DNA from: Bacteroidales bacterium
GTDB lineage: Bacteria > Bacteroidota > Bacteroidia > Bacteroidales > P3
DNA: 56,100 nt
Direction: 5' to 3'
NCBI GenBank assembly: GCA_031260565.1
Contig: JAISLH010000124.1
Coordinates: 1-56,100, forward strand
The notes beneath the pieces were generated by a model. It ran no database searches. It was not told the DNA's origin and saw only the letters and a program-made list of their open reading frames with translations. The translations under genes and the position numbers were made by a program. Every line of letters starts with the position of its first letter. Position 1 is the first letter of the stretch. This document shows positions 18,230 to 27,215 of this stretch, piece after piece.

Positions 18230-20295
18230 TATTTCTTATTGAAGTTTGCCAATCCCTCTTCAAGGAACTTTACAAAGTTATCAACGTTGCGGTCATAAGG
18301 CTTTGGCGACTTGGTAAGCAGGGTCTCATCACTGTCCATTATCACATAAAGAGGCTGAGCATTGGCATTGAACCGCTCCATTTGGAAGGTATGGTTTTTA
18401 TGCCCAAGAGTGGTGATTTGTTTGCCTGCTTTGTTGGTAATATAATCCTTTTCAGCCAATTTAATAGTGTTTTCGTCACAATAAAGAGCAACCATAATGA
18501 AGTCATTTTGCAGCATCTTCTTCACCTTTGAGTCTGTCCAAACATCGCTTTCCATTTCCCGACAATTTGCACAAGTCTTTCCAGTGAAGTCTATGAAGAT
18601 TGGTTTGCCTGCTTGTTTGGCATACGCTTTCGCTTCTTCCAAATCGTAAAATGCCTCAAAGCCTATCGGCGTGTCTATTTTCTTTGAGTGAAGTATTGCA
18701 GCATATTTTCTGTCTGCTGGCAAGCCTGCTTCCAATGAGACAGTGCCTGAACCTCCGTTTTCTGCAATAAGTTTCTCTATGTTGAATTCCTGCGTTGATA
18801 TTGGAGGAATATAACCTGATATTGCTTTCAAAGGTGCTCCCCATAAACCGGGTACTAAATAGACAACAAAGGAAAAGGTAATTATTGAGAGCAAAAGCCG
18901 CACTACTGATATTTGTTTCAAGTCGCTATCACCCTTAAATTTCAACTTTCCGAGCAAATAAAAGCCTAACATCGCAAAGGTTACTATCCATAAGCAGAGG
19001 TATGTTGTCCGAGAAAGCAATCCCCAATTCGCACTCAAGTCTGCCATAGACAAAAACTTCAATCCAAACGCTATTTCCAAAAAGCCAAACGCTATTTTAA
19101 CGGTATTGAGCCATGAGCCAGACTTCATTTTACTCAGAACAGCAGGAAACATCGCCAAAAGCGTAAAAGGCAAAGCGAAACCTATCGCAAAGCCAAGCAT
19201 AGAGACAAGAAAGACAAAGCTATTACTTGCCCCCGAAGCTATACCCAAAAGAGCCATTCCGAGAATAGGACCTGTGCAGGAGAAAGAGACAAGAACGGTG
19301 GTCAGAGCTATAAAAAATGCCCCTTTGTAACCGCCTTTGTCCGCCTGTTTGTCTGATTTATTGACCCAAGAACTTGGTAGCGTGATTTCAAACAAGCCAA
19401 AGAACGAAAGAGCAAAGACCATAAAGACCGCGAAAAAGAGAACGTTCGGTAGCCAGTGGGTAGAGATTTGATACATTGCTTGGTCGCCGAAAATCAACGT
19501 AAGAGCCAGCCCCAAGACTGCAAATATGAAGATAATAGACAAGCCGAAGACATAAGCCAAACGCCGTCCCTGTTTATTACTCTTGTGTCCCTTGAGAAAG
19601 AAACTAATAGTCATCGGTATCATTGGAAAGACGCAAGGAGTGATAAGCGTTACTAATCCCGCACCCAAAGAGATTAGGAATATCATAAAAAGACCCTTGT
19701 CCTTCATATCGTTGCTCAGGAAACCCTCTTGCGTTGTTGAGCTTTGCGTTGCTGATTTTATAGTGGTAGTAGTTGTTTCTGCGGCATTGGTTGCTTCATC
19801 TGTTACTTGCGTTGTAACAATGGTGTCGGTGGTTTTTGGGTTGCCTTTGACGTTAAAAACAAATTCTGCATCGTCAGGAGGTATGCACTGCCCCTTTTCG
19901 CATAACTGGAAGGTAACAGAGCCTTTCACCTTTATATCCTTTACACTTTTGACCTTTATTCGTTGCGAAAACGATGCCGAAGATGAGAAATATCTTGTTG
20001 TATCCTTGGCATAAGGGTCGTATTCTGCCTTTGGCTTGGTTAATTCGGCAACAGAGCCAATTTTTTCATACGCTCCGCTTTCAAAAACGAACTCTATCGG
20101 TAACTCAGTGCCTTTTGTACGTTGAGAATATACGTGCCAACCATCGTCTAACTTCACTTTCATCACAAGGTCGTAAGTAGAGTCATTCACCTTCTTTGTT
20201 TGGGACGACCAAGTAGCAGGACTATGTTGAGCAAAACCGCACATCTGCCACGTAAAAGCAATTATTAGAGATACAAAACCTAAATATCTTTTCAT
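18229..20295 (-). CDS. dsbD: Thiol:disulfide interchange protein DsbD
   Basis: 688 residues. After a signal peptide (cleaved near GFAQ) there is an nDsbD domain with the cysteine pair in LCEKGQCIPP. A block of about eight membrane helices carries the two redox cysteines, in ITPCVFPM and SFSCTGPILG. The C-terminal thioredoxin-fold domain has active site TGKTCANCREM (a CANC motif). All three disulfide centres are therefore intact. It passes electrons from cytoplasmic thioredoxin to periplasmic partners, for example in cytochrome or disulfide maturation. The thioredoxin domain has a longer tail than in E. coli. First gene of a two-gene operon with the exonuclease. Confidence 0.93.
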   Translation of the reverse strand: MKRYLGFVSLIIAFTWQMCGFAQHSPATWSSQTKKVNDSTYDLVMKVKLDDGWHVYSQRTKGTELPIEFVFESGAYEKIGSVAELTKPKAEYDPYAKDTTRYFSSSASFSQRIKVKSVKDIKVKGSVTFQLCEKGQCIPPDDAEFVFNVKGNPKTTDTIVTTQVTDEATNAAETTTTTIKSATQSSTTQEGFLSNDMKDKGLFMIFLISLGAGLVTLITPCVFPMIPMTISFFLKGHKSNKQGRRLAYVFGLSIIFIFAVLGLALTLIFGDQAMYQISTHWLPNVLFFAVFMVFALSFFGLFEITLPSSWVNKSDKQADKGGYKGAFFIALTTVLVSFSCTGPILGMALLGIASGASNSFVFLVSMLGFAIGFALPFTLLAMFPAVLSKMKSGSWLNTVKIAFGFLEIAFGLKFLSMADLSANWGLLSRTTYLCLWIVTFAMLGFYLLGKLKFKGDSDLKQISVVRLLLSIITFSFVVYLVPGLWGAPLKAISGYIPPISTQEFNIEKLIAENGGSGTVSLEAGLPADRKYAAILHSKKIDTPIGFEAFYDLEEAKAYAKQAGKPIFIDFTGKTCANCREMESDVWTDSKVKKMLQNDFIMVALYCDENTIKLAEKDYITNKAGKQITTLGHKNHTFQMERFNANAQPLYVIMDSDETLLTKSPKPYDRNVDNFVKFLEEGLANFNKK

Positions 20296-20317
20296 CTTTT
20301 TTTTAATTTATGCGGTG

Positions 20318-20325
20318 CAAAAGTA
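20318..20325 (-). promoter_or_regulatory. -7 promoter element of dsbD
   Basis: TACTTTTG on the minus strand followed by CACCGCAT, 23 bp before the ATG; exact TAnnTTTG match. A lone AAAACGCTGC module of the repeat family lies about 35 bp further upstream (near 20359). Confidence 0.75.
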
Positions 20326-20386
20326 CAAAAAGTTTAGTAAATAAGTCATTTACTTTGATAAAACGCTGCTTTAATGCATTATTTTT

Positions 20387-23257
20387 CTATTTCTTTATTG
20401 TGAAACGCTTGCTGACAGGTATATCATTTATCATTACCTTTATAAAATATACTCCCGCTGAAAGATTTGAGACATCTATCTGCATAGGCAGGCTTTCCCA
20501 AGTTCGCAAAACCACACCTTGCGAATTTATAAGCTGACCTTGTTTGAGTTCAGGCAAGTCTGTCTTTATGTTTATGACGCCCTGAGTCGGGTTTGGATAG
20601 ACTTCAAAGCTCCTTTGTTCATAGGCTGCCGCTGAAAGAGCATTTGTAGTCAAATAAGACCAACTACTCCATTCGCTTGGTGCTCTGTCGGCAGAGCAAA
20701 TTGTCCTTATGCGAACTTTATAAGTTTCATTAACAAAGACATCTCTTATTATATGCTCACTGCTCAACCATTGGGTATCGTAAGTTGGGTCCATAGCATA
20801 CTCAGACCAATATTCCAATTCCCAACGCAATATATCACCAACACTATCCCAAGAACAGATAATATTATGCTCACTTCCGTCAGAATAAAACTCACAATGG
20901 AAGTTGGCAGGCGGCATACAAATATCGTCTATCGCCGTAAAACTCAATTCAGTGTAATTATCAGCCGAGTCTCCTGCTGAACAGATGGAACGAACTTTCA
21001 GTAAATACTCATTATTCTCCGTTAAGCCGTTGTAAGACCAAGGATGAACGTCTGTTATCTGCCTTATGCTGTCTCCATTAGTAAGATTTTTCAACACCAC
21101 TTCCCATTCTATATTGTTGGCAAAGACGTCCCAATCAGCCACTACATTATGCCTGTTTAATGAAACGATATTCAGCTGCTGCGGACTGACACAAACATCT
21201 TCTATTGTGAAGTTAAGGACTTCAAAACCATAGTTTAAGTCAGAAGAATATGACGGGTTGATAAACGCAAACCTGACAACAGGCTCGTTTTCGTAAGTAA
21301 TGAGACTATAGGTCTTGGTTATCAAGTCGGCAGAGGCAGGTAGATTTTCAAGTAACGAATAACCATTACCTTCGGTGTAGATTAGAACTTTGCAAGGTGC
21401 AGTACTCTTATATTGAAAACTCATTTTAGGAGACGCCAACGGCAAAAAATCATAATAAGGTGAGAAAAGCGTATCGGCATTGCTTCGCCAGCATTGCTCT
21501 ACATCGCAATATCCATCAACCGAACAGCGAGTTGTGTCTATTAAATCTACAACAGGGAAGTTGTCAATGATGGTACAATAAGTCTGAAATATCAACTCAT
21601 TGCTATAACCGCTTGTATCGTTATTTGGCGTTAGGGCTCTTATTCTTACGATGTATGAAGTGTTAGGGACAAGGTTATCAAGCGTCTTTTCGGCATTAAA
21701 TAACTCCTCCGTAATATACGACCCTGCTATTGCCTTATATTCAAATATCCAGCGGTCAGCACCATTACCTTCCACCCATTGAACGGTAGCAGCAGTGTCA
21801 ATAAGATTTGTAAGCCTTAAACCTGTCGGTGGATAAATGATAATGTCAGTCGTGAAGGTGTCTATGACAGACCAGAAACTTTGTTCGGTTTGACAGTCGG
21901 CTTGAATACGATATAAATAAGTTGTGTTGTCATCTAAATTTCCCAAAATATAGTTTGGCGTTATCCCATTTATCGTTTGCCACTGGATGTCATTGATTTG
22001 TTTGTATTGAAGGTTGAAAAGAGTCTGGTCTTGGTTTGATTGCCAATTTAGAGTTGCTGAATCGTTGGTGATGTTGCTGTGTTGCAAATCGTGCGGAGCA
22101 GGGCAATAACGACCTGTAATATAAATATCGTCAAGTGCAACAGCCATTGAACTGGCTAATGTGCTTGTCCATGCAAATACTACCCTCTTTGTGTATCCGA
22201 AAAGGTCTGCTGGCATCTCTAAATGCTCACTCTGCCACTCGGTATGGTTACCTGTGTATTGAGCCTGTCCTATAACATAATCGTTAGCGGGCGGTTGGTT
22301 AATACTTAACTGAGAATTGTCGGTAAGCATATAAATCTTCAACTTATCGTTAGCGTTGTTGGTGTTGCTCTTCCACTTGAAATCTATGTAATAACTTGAT
22401 GCCGTTTCGGGCACATAAAAATCCATAAAAGCATAACTGATAGTTGTGTCAGCAATGTAAGCAGTGCTTAGCCCCTCATCAGAAGAGACATAAAGCGATT
22501 GCGTTCCCATATTTGTAGCATTTTCTGCTGTGCCTATAACCCAAGGGTTTGATGTGCCACTTATAAAACCTATTTTGGCATTTTCCTCTTCCGTCTCAAA
22601 GGTTGTTTGTATTGGTAAGTCCCAAAGATAATCCGTTTCTACATATTTTATGTTTATAAATTTCCAATCACTTACCGAGCCGTTGCATATTCCTCTTACT
22701 GCTATCTGATAGGTTTGGGCAGAAGTCAGACCGGAGAAGCTATGATTTAAGTTTGGTGTTATAAATCTCACCCCGTCAAAGGCTGGATTACTACCCACTT
22801 GCCCGCAAACTACCTCCCAAGATGTCTGTCCCAAAGCAGGATCCCATTGAACAGACAACCCACTTGAACTCATATTGTCAAGCAATAACTGCTCAACGGG
22901 CTCACAATCAGACTCCGAACCAAGAGGAACAAACGTTGCTATCTGACTCCAATCGGTTGTGTCGCCGTCATCATCAATCATTCTCACCTTCCAAATATAT
23001 CTCAATCCGCTAACAAGGCTCTGCAATTCAACAGCAGTGTCCGCCAATGTTATTTCGGTTGATTCCTCCGCCTGTAAAACTTTATAATTTACTATCCAAC
23101 CGACAGCGTTTTGGCTACCATTCCACGACAATTTTGCTTCGGTTTGGTACAATTCGCTTACCGACAAATTAGTCGGCGGATTGTATTGTGATGTGTTAGC
23201 AAAAACATTACAAATCATTGCTACAAAGCAAAATATACTTAAAATAATTCGTTTCAT
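20387..23257 (-). CDS. Large secreted fibronectin type III-repeat protein with T9SS type A sorting domain
   Basis: 956 residues. A signal peptide (MKRIILSIFCFVAMICNVFA) is followed by several fibronectin type III domains. Their hallmarks recur: PPTNLSVSELYQTEAKLSW near the N-terminus, and later TYLYRIQADC and TSYIVRIRALT. A jelly-roll-like region (about 210-390) interrupts the first and later repeats. The C-terminus is a textbook T9SS type A domain: FEVYPNPTQGVINI, then LSAGVYFIKV and a basic end. It is probably transported by the type IX system and anchored on or released from the surface. No catalytic motif recognised; adhesion or polymer binding is a guess. Confidence 0.9.
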   Translation of the reverse strand: MKRIILSIFCFVAMICNVFANTSQYNPPTNLSVSELYQTEAKLSWNGSQNAVGWIVNYKVLQAEESTEITLADTAVELQSLVSGLRYIWKVRMIDDDGDTTDWSQIATFVPLGSESDCEPVEQLLLDNMSSSGLSVQWDPALGQTSWEVVCGQVGSNPAFDGVRFITPNLNHSFSGLTSAQTYQIAVRGICNGSVSDWKFINIKYVETDYLWDLPIQTTFETEEENAKIGFISGTSNPWVIGTAENATNMGTQSLYVSSDEGLSTAYIADTTISYAFMDFYVPETASSYYIDFKWKSNTNNANDKLKIYMLTDNSQLSINQPPANDYVIGQAQYTGNHTEWQSEHLEMPADLFGYTKRVVFAWTSTLASSMAVALDDIYITGRYCPAPHDLQHSNITNDSATLNWQSNQDQTLFNLQYKQINDIQWQTINGITPNYILGNLDDNTTYLYRIQADCQTEQSFWSVIDTFTTDIIIYPPTGLRLTNLIDTAATVQWVEGNGADRWIFEYKAIAGSYITEELFNAEKTLDNLVPNTSYIVRIRALTPNNDTSGYSNELIFQTYCTIIDNFPVVDLIDTTRCSVDGYCDVEQCWRSNADTLFSPYYDFLPLASPKMSFQYKSTAPCKVLIYTEGNGYSLLENLPASADLITKTYSLITYENEPVVRFAFINPSYSSDLNYGFEVLNFTIEDVCVSPQQLNIVSLNRHNVVADWDVFANNIEWEVVLKNLTNGDSIRQITDVHPWSYNGLTENNEYLLKVRSICSAGDSADNYTELSFTAIDDICMPPANFHCEFYSDGSEHNIICSWDSVGDILRWELEYWSEYAMDPTYDTQWLSSEHIIRDVFVNETYKVRIRTICSADRAPSEWSSWSYLTTNALSAAAYEQRSFEVYPNPTQGVINIKTDLPELKQGQLINSQGVVLRTWESLPMQIDVSNLSAGVYFIKVMINDIPVSKRFTIKK

Positions 23258-23297
23258 CTTCTAAAAATATTAAACATTTCCCCATTATATAGAACAG

Positions 23298-23305
23298 CAA
23301 AAATA
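23298..23305 (-). promoter_or_regulatory. -7 promoter element of the fibronectin-repeat gene
   Basis: TATTTTTG on the minus strand, an exact TAnnTTTG match, 40 bp before the ATG. The region from here to 23550 shows no gene. Confidence 0.65.
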
Positions 23306-23550
23306 AACAAAAACCGCAAAATGAGCAACAAAGCCGTCTTTTATTTCATAAAAAGCCCAACAATATTCAATCCATAATGCTTTTACCTTCATTTAAAACA
23401 CTTAAAAATGCCTCTCGGTAACATAAAATGGCAAAAAAAGTTAATTTTCTTTCAATTCAAAATGCTAAACGCCTGTAAGAACGGGATATAAACCTGAATA
23501 ACTTTCTCATAATTTTCATTCGCTTTATCCTTTAGACTATCTATTTCAAC

Positions 23551-23800
23551 CAAACGCCACTTTAACTTACCCAAACGCCATTTCATTTTGCTGAAGCGGC
23601 GTTTCATTTTTGTTTGATGTACATCTTATTTTTGTTTGATGTACATCTTATTTTATTTTGATGTACGTCTTATTTTAATTTGATGTACGTCTTATTCTAA
23701 TTTGATGTACATCTTATTTATTTTAGATGTACATCAAATAAATTTAAAACGGCGTTTGGTGAAAATAAAACGCCACTTTAATAAATTAAAATGGCGTTTC
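23551..23800. repeat. Composite repeat (class II) with six 22-bp-phased GTAC palindromes
   Basis: The left end has CAAACGCCACTT and CAAACGCCATTT, followed by a GCGGCGTTTC core. GATGTACATC or GATGTACGTC follows with GTAC at 23619, 23641, 23663, 23685, 23707 and 23729, all exactly 22 bp apart. The right end is AAATTTAAAACGGCGTTTGG and two more cores. Spacers are the reverse complement of those at 7246-7337, so the array lies in the opposite orientation. The last core is 27 bp from the ZIP gene stop. Confidence 0.92.
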
Positions 23801-23826
23801 TTAACTTTGTAAAGCTATTCCGTCTC

Positions 23827-24618
23827 TTAGCCTAAGGCAACGTCTAATATCATCATAATTAAGAAGCCGACCATAACAGATATTGTACCGATGTTTGAAT
23901 GTTCGCCCAAATGCGCTTCAGGTATCAGCTCCTCAACCACAACATATAGCATAGCACCTGCTGCAAAGGACAGCATATAAGGCATTATCGGCTCAATCAA
24001 TGACGCTATTGCCACCATAAGGATACCAAATAGCGGCTCAACTGCTCCAGATAACACTCCCATACCAAAAGCCTTACGACTCTTCATTCCTTCCTGTCTC
24101 AGAGGAAGGGCAACGGCAGCTCCCTCAGGAAAGTTCTGTATGCCGATACCAAGTGCTAAGGCAACGGCTGCAAAATATAATGAAGTATCAGCAGGGTTCT
24201 GAGCCGCCAAAGCAAAGGACAAGCCCACCGCCATACCTTCGGGAATGTTGTGAAGAGTAACGGCAAAGACTAAAAGCGTGGTTCGTTTCATTGAAGAGTG
24301 AGGACCTTCAAGCAGATTGAGGCTTGGGTGAAGGTGAGGGATTATTTTGTCTAATCCTAACAGGAAAAGCACTCCGGCAGCAAAGCCTACAGCTGCCGGT
24401 AGCCACTCTATCATACCGCTCTTGCCTGCACTCTCTATGGCAGGAAGCAGAAGCCCGAAGACAGATGCCGCAATCATCACTCCAGCAGCAAAGCCCAGAA
24501 AAATGGTTTGGAAAACAGGCTTGGTGCTTTTGCGAAATAAGAAGACCATTGCAGCACCTAAGCAAGTCATAGCAAAGATAAAACCCGTCCCTGCCAACAC
24601 CCAATATATTGAAAGCAT
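23827..24618 (-). CDS. ZIP-family divalent metal transporter
   Basis: 263 residues, mostly eight hydrophobic helices. The metal-binding motifs of ZIP transporters are present: VTLHNIPEGMAVGLSFALA in helix 4 (His, Asn, Glu) and IGIQNFPEGAAVALPL in helix 5, where the usual His is replaced by Gln-Asn as in the GufA/ZIP11-like subgroup. A short His-containing loop (IIPHLHPSLNLLEGPH, about 92-107) sits between helices 3 and 4. It would import zinc or another divalent cation across the inner membrane; the specific metal is not determinable. Monocistronic with its own promoter. Confidence 0.92.
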   Translation of the reverse strand: MLSIYWVLAGTGFIFAMTCLGAAMVFLFRKSTKPVFQTIFLGFAAGVMIAASVFGLLLPAIESAGKSGMIEWLPAAVGFAAGVLFLLGLDKIIPHLHPSLNLLEGPHSSMKRTTLLVFAVTLHNIPEGMAVGLSFALAAQNPADTSLYFAAVALALGIGIQNFPEGAAVALPLRQEGMKSRKAFGMGVLSGAVEPLFGILMVAIASLIEPIMPYMLSFAAGAMLYVVVEELIPEAHLGEHSNIGTISVMVGFLIMMILDVALG

Positions 24619-24659
24619 ATCTATAATAAATTAAGCCAAAAATAAACAATTCAAGGCTG

Positions 24660-24667
24660 CAAAGATA
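24660..24667 (-). promoter_or_regulatory. -7 promoter element of the ZIP transporter gene
   Basis: TATCTTTG on the minus strand followed by CAGCCTTGAA, 42 bp before the ATG; exact TAnnTTTG match with the extended GC-rich downstream stretch. Confidence 0.75.
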
Positions 24668-24695
24668 CGGATTTATGTTTTATTACAGAAAAATT

Positions 24696-25466
24696 TTATT
24701 GAACAAGGAAGATATTTAACGCTGTTTGAGTGGTTTGCTCGGCAACTTCGGCAAGGGTAATAGCCTTAATATCGGCAATTTTTTGAGCTATAAGAGGAAT
24801 GTAAGAGCTTTCGTTTCTCTTGCCACGATAAGGCACGGGAGCAAGATAGGGAGAGTCGGTTTCAAGGACAAGTTTCTCCAACGGGATATGCTCAACAACC
24901 TGCTGCAATCCGCTGTTTTTGAAACTCACAACGCCACCTATGCCAAGCACAAAGCCCATTTCAATCACTTTTTCCGCCTGTTGCAAGTTGCCAGAAAAGC
25001 AATGGAAAATGCCGTTATAAGTTTTGCGGTTGAGATTTGAAAGACTTAGTAAAATTTCGTCAAAGGCGTTGCGATTATGAATAACGACTGGCAGATTATA
25101 ATCAAAACTCCATTTCATCTGTTGCTCAAAGGCAAAGATTTGTTGCTCTTTCAACTCGCTGCTCCAGTACAGGTCAATGCCTATTTCGCCTATTGCTATG
25201 AAGGAATTGGGGTTATGGAGATACGATTTATGAATTTGCAGCTGCTTTTCAATGTCCGGTGCTACTGATGTGGGGTGCAAACCTATCATAGTTTCAAAAC
25301 AATCATACCTTTGAGCCAATGACGACATCGGTTCAATACTCTGCTCATCTATATTGGGTAGAAAAATTTTGAAAACGCCGCTTGCCTTTGCTCTTTCTAC
25401 AACTTGCGTAATATCATCTGCAAAAACCTTGTCGTATAAGTGGGAATGAGTGTCTATAAACTGCAT
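24696..25466 (-). CDS. tatD: TatD-family metal-dependent DNase
   Basis: 256 residues from the chosen ATG. Metal ligands of the TatD amidohydrolase-like barrel are visible: DTHSHLYD at the N-terminus, IGEIGIDLYW (Glu), VVIHNRNA (His), GIFHCFSG (His) and LETDSPYLAPVPYRG (Asp). A longer frame starts at 25487, but that codon lies in the terminator hairpin behind rpsT, so 25466 is taken. The family has 3'-5' exonuclease/DNase activity and roles in DNA repair or degradation. The start lies only about 12 nt after the rpsT terminator stem with no promoter of its own visible, so expression probably depends on readthrough. Confidence 0.92.
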   Translation of the reverse strand: MQFIDTHSHLYDKVFADDITQVVERAKASGVFKIFLPNIDEQSIEPMSSLAQRYDCFETMIGLHPTSVAPDIEKQLQIHKSYLHNPNSFIAIGEIGIDLYWSSELKEQQIFAFEQQMKWSFDYNLPVVIHNRNAFDEILLSLSNLNRKTYNGIFHCFSGNLQQAEKVIEMGFVLGIGGVVSFKNSGLQQVVEHIPLEKLVLETDSPYLAPVPYRGKRNESSYIPLIAQKIADIKAITLAEVAEQTTQTALNIFLVQ

Positions 25467-25471
25467 AATGC

Positions 25472-25503
25472 AAAAAAGCCTCTTCACTTTGTTATGAAGA
25501 AGC
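25472..25503 (-). terminator. Intrinsic terminator of the tRNA-Glu/rpsT transcript
   Basis: On the minus strand AGCTTCTTCA and TGAAGAGGCT form a stem with one G-U pair and an 8-nt loop, followed by TTTTTT. It lies between rpsT and tatD. Confidence 0.75.
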
Positions 25504-25530
25504 TATTATAACTTAATCAGATTTTAATTC

Positions 25531-25782
25531 TTAAAGAGTGGCTACCTTTTTCATACATTTTGACTTCAAGTTGGCAGCTTTGTTTTTGTGGATAATCGTC
25601 CTCTTTGCCAATCTGTCAATAGTAGAAACGAGCTTAGGGAGCTGTTGTTCCGCCTCAACTTTATCGGTCAATTCTCTAAAATCACGGAGCATGTGCCTCA
25701 TCGTTTTTGCATAATAGCGATTTGCTATTCTTTTCTTTTCGTTTGCACGAATTCTTTTTAACGAACTTTTATGGTTTGCCAT
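25531..25782 (-). CDS. rpsT: 30S ribosomal protein S20
   Basis: 83 residues, full length for S20. It begins [22 protein letters not shown], the family N-terminal signature, and ends with the basic helix segment [16 protein letters not shown]. It binds 16S rRNA in the small subunit. It lies 27 bp behind tRNA-Glu, sharing the tRNA promoter, and ahead of a strong terminator. No separate promoter was found. Confidence 0.97.
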   Translation of the reverse strand: MANHKSSLKRIRANEKKRIANRYYAKTMRHMLRDFRELTDKVEAEQQLPKLVSTIDRLAKRTIIHKNKAANLKSKCMKKVATL

Positions 25783-25809
25783 AGTTTAATTTCTTTAATT
25801 TTTAATCAG

Positions 25810-25885
25810 TACCCCGTAGGGGATTTGAACCCCTGATTTCAAGAATGAAAATCTTGCGTCCTAGGCCAGACTAGACGAACGGGGC
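25810..25885 (-). tRNA. tRNA-Glu (anticodon TTC)
   Basis: 76 nt on the minus strand. The acceptor arm begins GCCCCGT and pairs with ACGGGGT (a G-U closing pair). The anticodon arm is CAAGA-TTTTCAT-TCTTG, giving anticodon TTC. The T-arm contains GGTTCAAATCC. CCA is not encoded. It is followed by rpsT in the same direction. Confidence 0.95.
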
Positions 25886-25911
25886 AAACATTTTATCCGT
25901 TTTTGAGAGTG

Positions 25912-25919
25912 CAAAAGTA
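25912..25919 (-). promoter_or_regulatory. -7 promoter element of the tRNA-Glu/rpsT operon
   Basis: TACTTTTG on the minus strand, exact TAnnTTTG match, 26 bp before the tRNA 5' end. Confidence 0.75.
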
Positions 25920-25977
25920 CAACATTTTCTGATACTACCAAAATTTTGTGAAGAAAAAAGTTGATTTTCTTTTATTT

Positions 25978-26637
25978 TTATGCAGTATCTTGCTTGAATT
26001 CAAAGCCTAAGCGTTTGGCTGTAATTTGTTTCCTTTGAGTTGGTAAAGACATAAAATCGCCTACCGTTATGACTTTTACCGCTTCAAAAGGAGGAGTTAG
26101 CAAATCAAAATTATTAGCATACTCCATCGCCGAACGGATAATATATTCTATTGACTCCTTATTTACAACCGAAGTATTGAAATTGCTGAACAATAACCCT
26201 ATTTCCCGTTTGCCCTCAATAAAATAATGCTTTTCCTTATTTATAAAAAGCCTCCCGATAAGGTAACCCAAATCATTCTCTCGGTGATAATCAAATGAAT
26301 CGGTCAAAAAGTTATAAATATTTATCATTCCGCAGAAAGAACGCTCCTTATCCTCCTTAATATAAGGAAGCTTCATTACTTCGTGAAAGCGAGAAAACTC
26401 AAAAGTATTTGAGTGCATTGAAAACACCAGCACATCCGCCCCAAATCTAATATCAAACTCAAATTCTCCCTTGTCATAAAAGGTAAAATCCTTGTCCGAA
26501 TATTTGGTTGCTAATTGTGAAATGATATTTGATGCCGATGACTTAAAGATAGCAAACGCCTCAGCAGTATTTTCATAGACCGCACCAAGCAATTTGTTTT
26601 TATTAACTATTGCTTGACCTAATTCTTCGTTATTCAT
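25978..26637 (-). CDS. Conserved-looking cytoplasmic protein of unknown function
   Basis: 219 residues from the chosen ATG (MNNEELGQAIVNKNKLLGAV). The longer frame starting at 26673 begins inside the ferredoxin terminator hairpin, so the shorter start is preferred. The protein is mixed alpha/beta with no signal peptide, membrane helix, cysteine cluster or nucleotide-binding motif that I can see. A distinctive stretch is DKGEFEFDIRFGADVLVFSMHSNTFEF (about 56-82, quoted in part from memory of its order only). I do not recognise a family. It follows the ferredoxin gene by only 18 nt past the terminator stem and has no obvious promoter, so readthrough from the ferredoxin promoter is likely. Confidence 0.75.
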   Translation of the reverse strand: MNNEELGQAIVNKNKLLGAVYENTAEAFAIFKSSASNIISQLATKYSDKDFTFYDKGEFEFDIRFGADVLVFSMHSNTFEFSRFHEVMKLPYIKEDKERSFCGMINIYNFLTDSFDYHRENDLGYLIGRLFINKEKHYFIEGKREIGLLFSNFNTSVVNKESIEYIIRSAMEYANNFDLLTPPFEAVKVITVGDFMSLPTQRKQITAKRLGFEFKQDTA

Positions 26638-26655
26638 ATTGTCAGGATATAAAAC

Positions 26656-26688
26656 AAGCCCTGCATGAAACAATCAAACAGGGCTTTT
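26656..26688 (-). terminator. Intrinsic terminator of the ferredoxin gene
   Basis: On the minus strand AAGCCCTG and CAGGGCTT pair around a 15-nt loop and are followed by GTTTTAT. It lies just behind the ferredoxin stop. Confidence 0.7.
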
Positions 26689-26697
26689 CAAATTGAT

Positions 26698-26868
26698 TTA
26701 CGCCTCTGGGGCAATAGCCTCAACAGGACAAACATCGGCACACGTACCGCAATCAGTACATTTTGATGGGTCGATGCAGTAGATGTCTCCTTCGGAAATA
26801 GCTCCAACGGGGCATTCATCTATACAAGTGCCGCACGCAGCACAATCTTCGCTAATTTTGTAAGCCAT
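26698..26868 (-). CDS. 2[4Fe-4S] ferredoxin
   Basis: 56 residues. Two CX2CX2CX3CP clusters: [12 protein letters not shown] and [12 protein letters not shown]. This is the classic clostridial-type dicluster ferredoxin, a low-potential electron carrier in the cytoplasm. The longer frame starts at 26904, inside the -7 promoter element (26902-26909), so the ATG at 26868 is right. It is a plausible electron acceptor for the 2-oxoacid:ferredoxin oxidoreductase encoded at 35522-38204, though that enzyme also has its own ferredoxin-like subunit. That link is inferred. Confidence 0.96.
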   Translation of the reverse strand: MAYKISEDCAACGTCIDECPVGAISEGDIYCIDPSKCTDCGTCADVCPVEAIAPEA

Positions 26869-26901
26869 GATTTTATAGTTTTTAGGGTTTATAACTGGGT
26901 G

Positions 26902-26909
26902 CAAAGGTA
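26902..26909 (-). promoter_or_regulatory. -7 promoter element of the ferredoxin gene
   Basis: TACCTTTG followed by CACCCAG on the minus strand, 33 bp before the ATG. Confidence 0.75.
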
Positions 26910-27215
26910 TAATATTTTTGTGAAATAGAATATAAAATCAAAGAAATTTCTTTTTAGTTGCTCCATTCGCCGTATCTGAAATGTCCTTTTTTGCTTTAAT
27001 TTTCAGACATATAGATATATTTCATTGCTTTGCTGTTTTGACAGCAATTAAGACCGCAACGACACTATTGATGTCTAAAACGCCCTAACAAATCAGGCTT
27101 TTACCACAATTCAATGATGATAGAAAGGCACGTATTAGTCCAAAATTCACATAAAACACTCATTAAATATACCCATTCTTTAATTTGCTTCATCAAAATT
27201 AAGTCTTGTTTTCCC

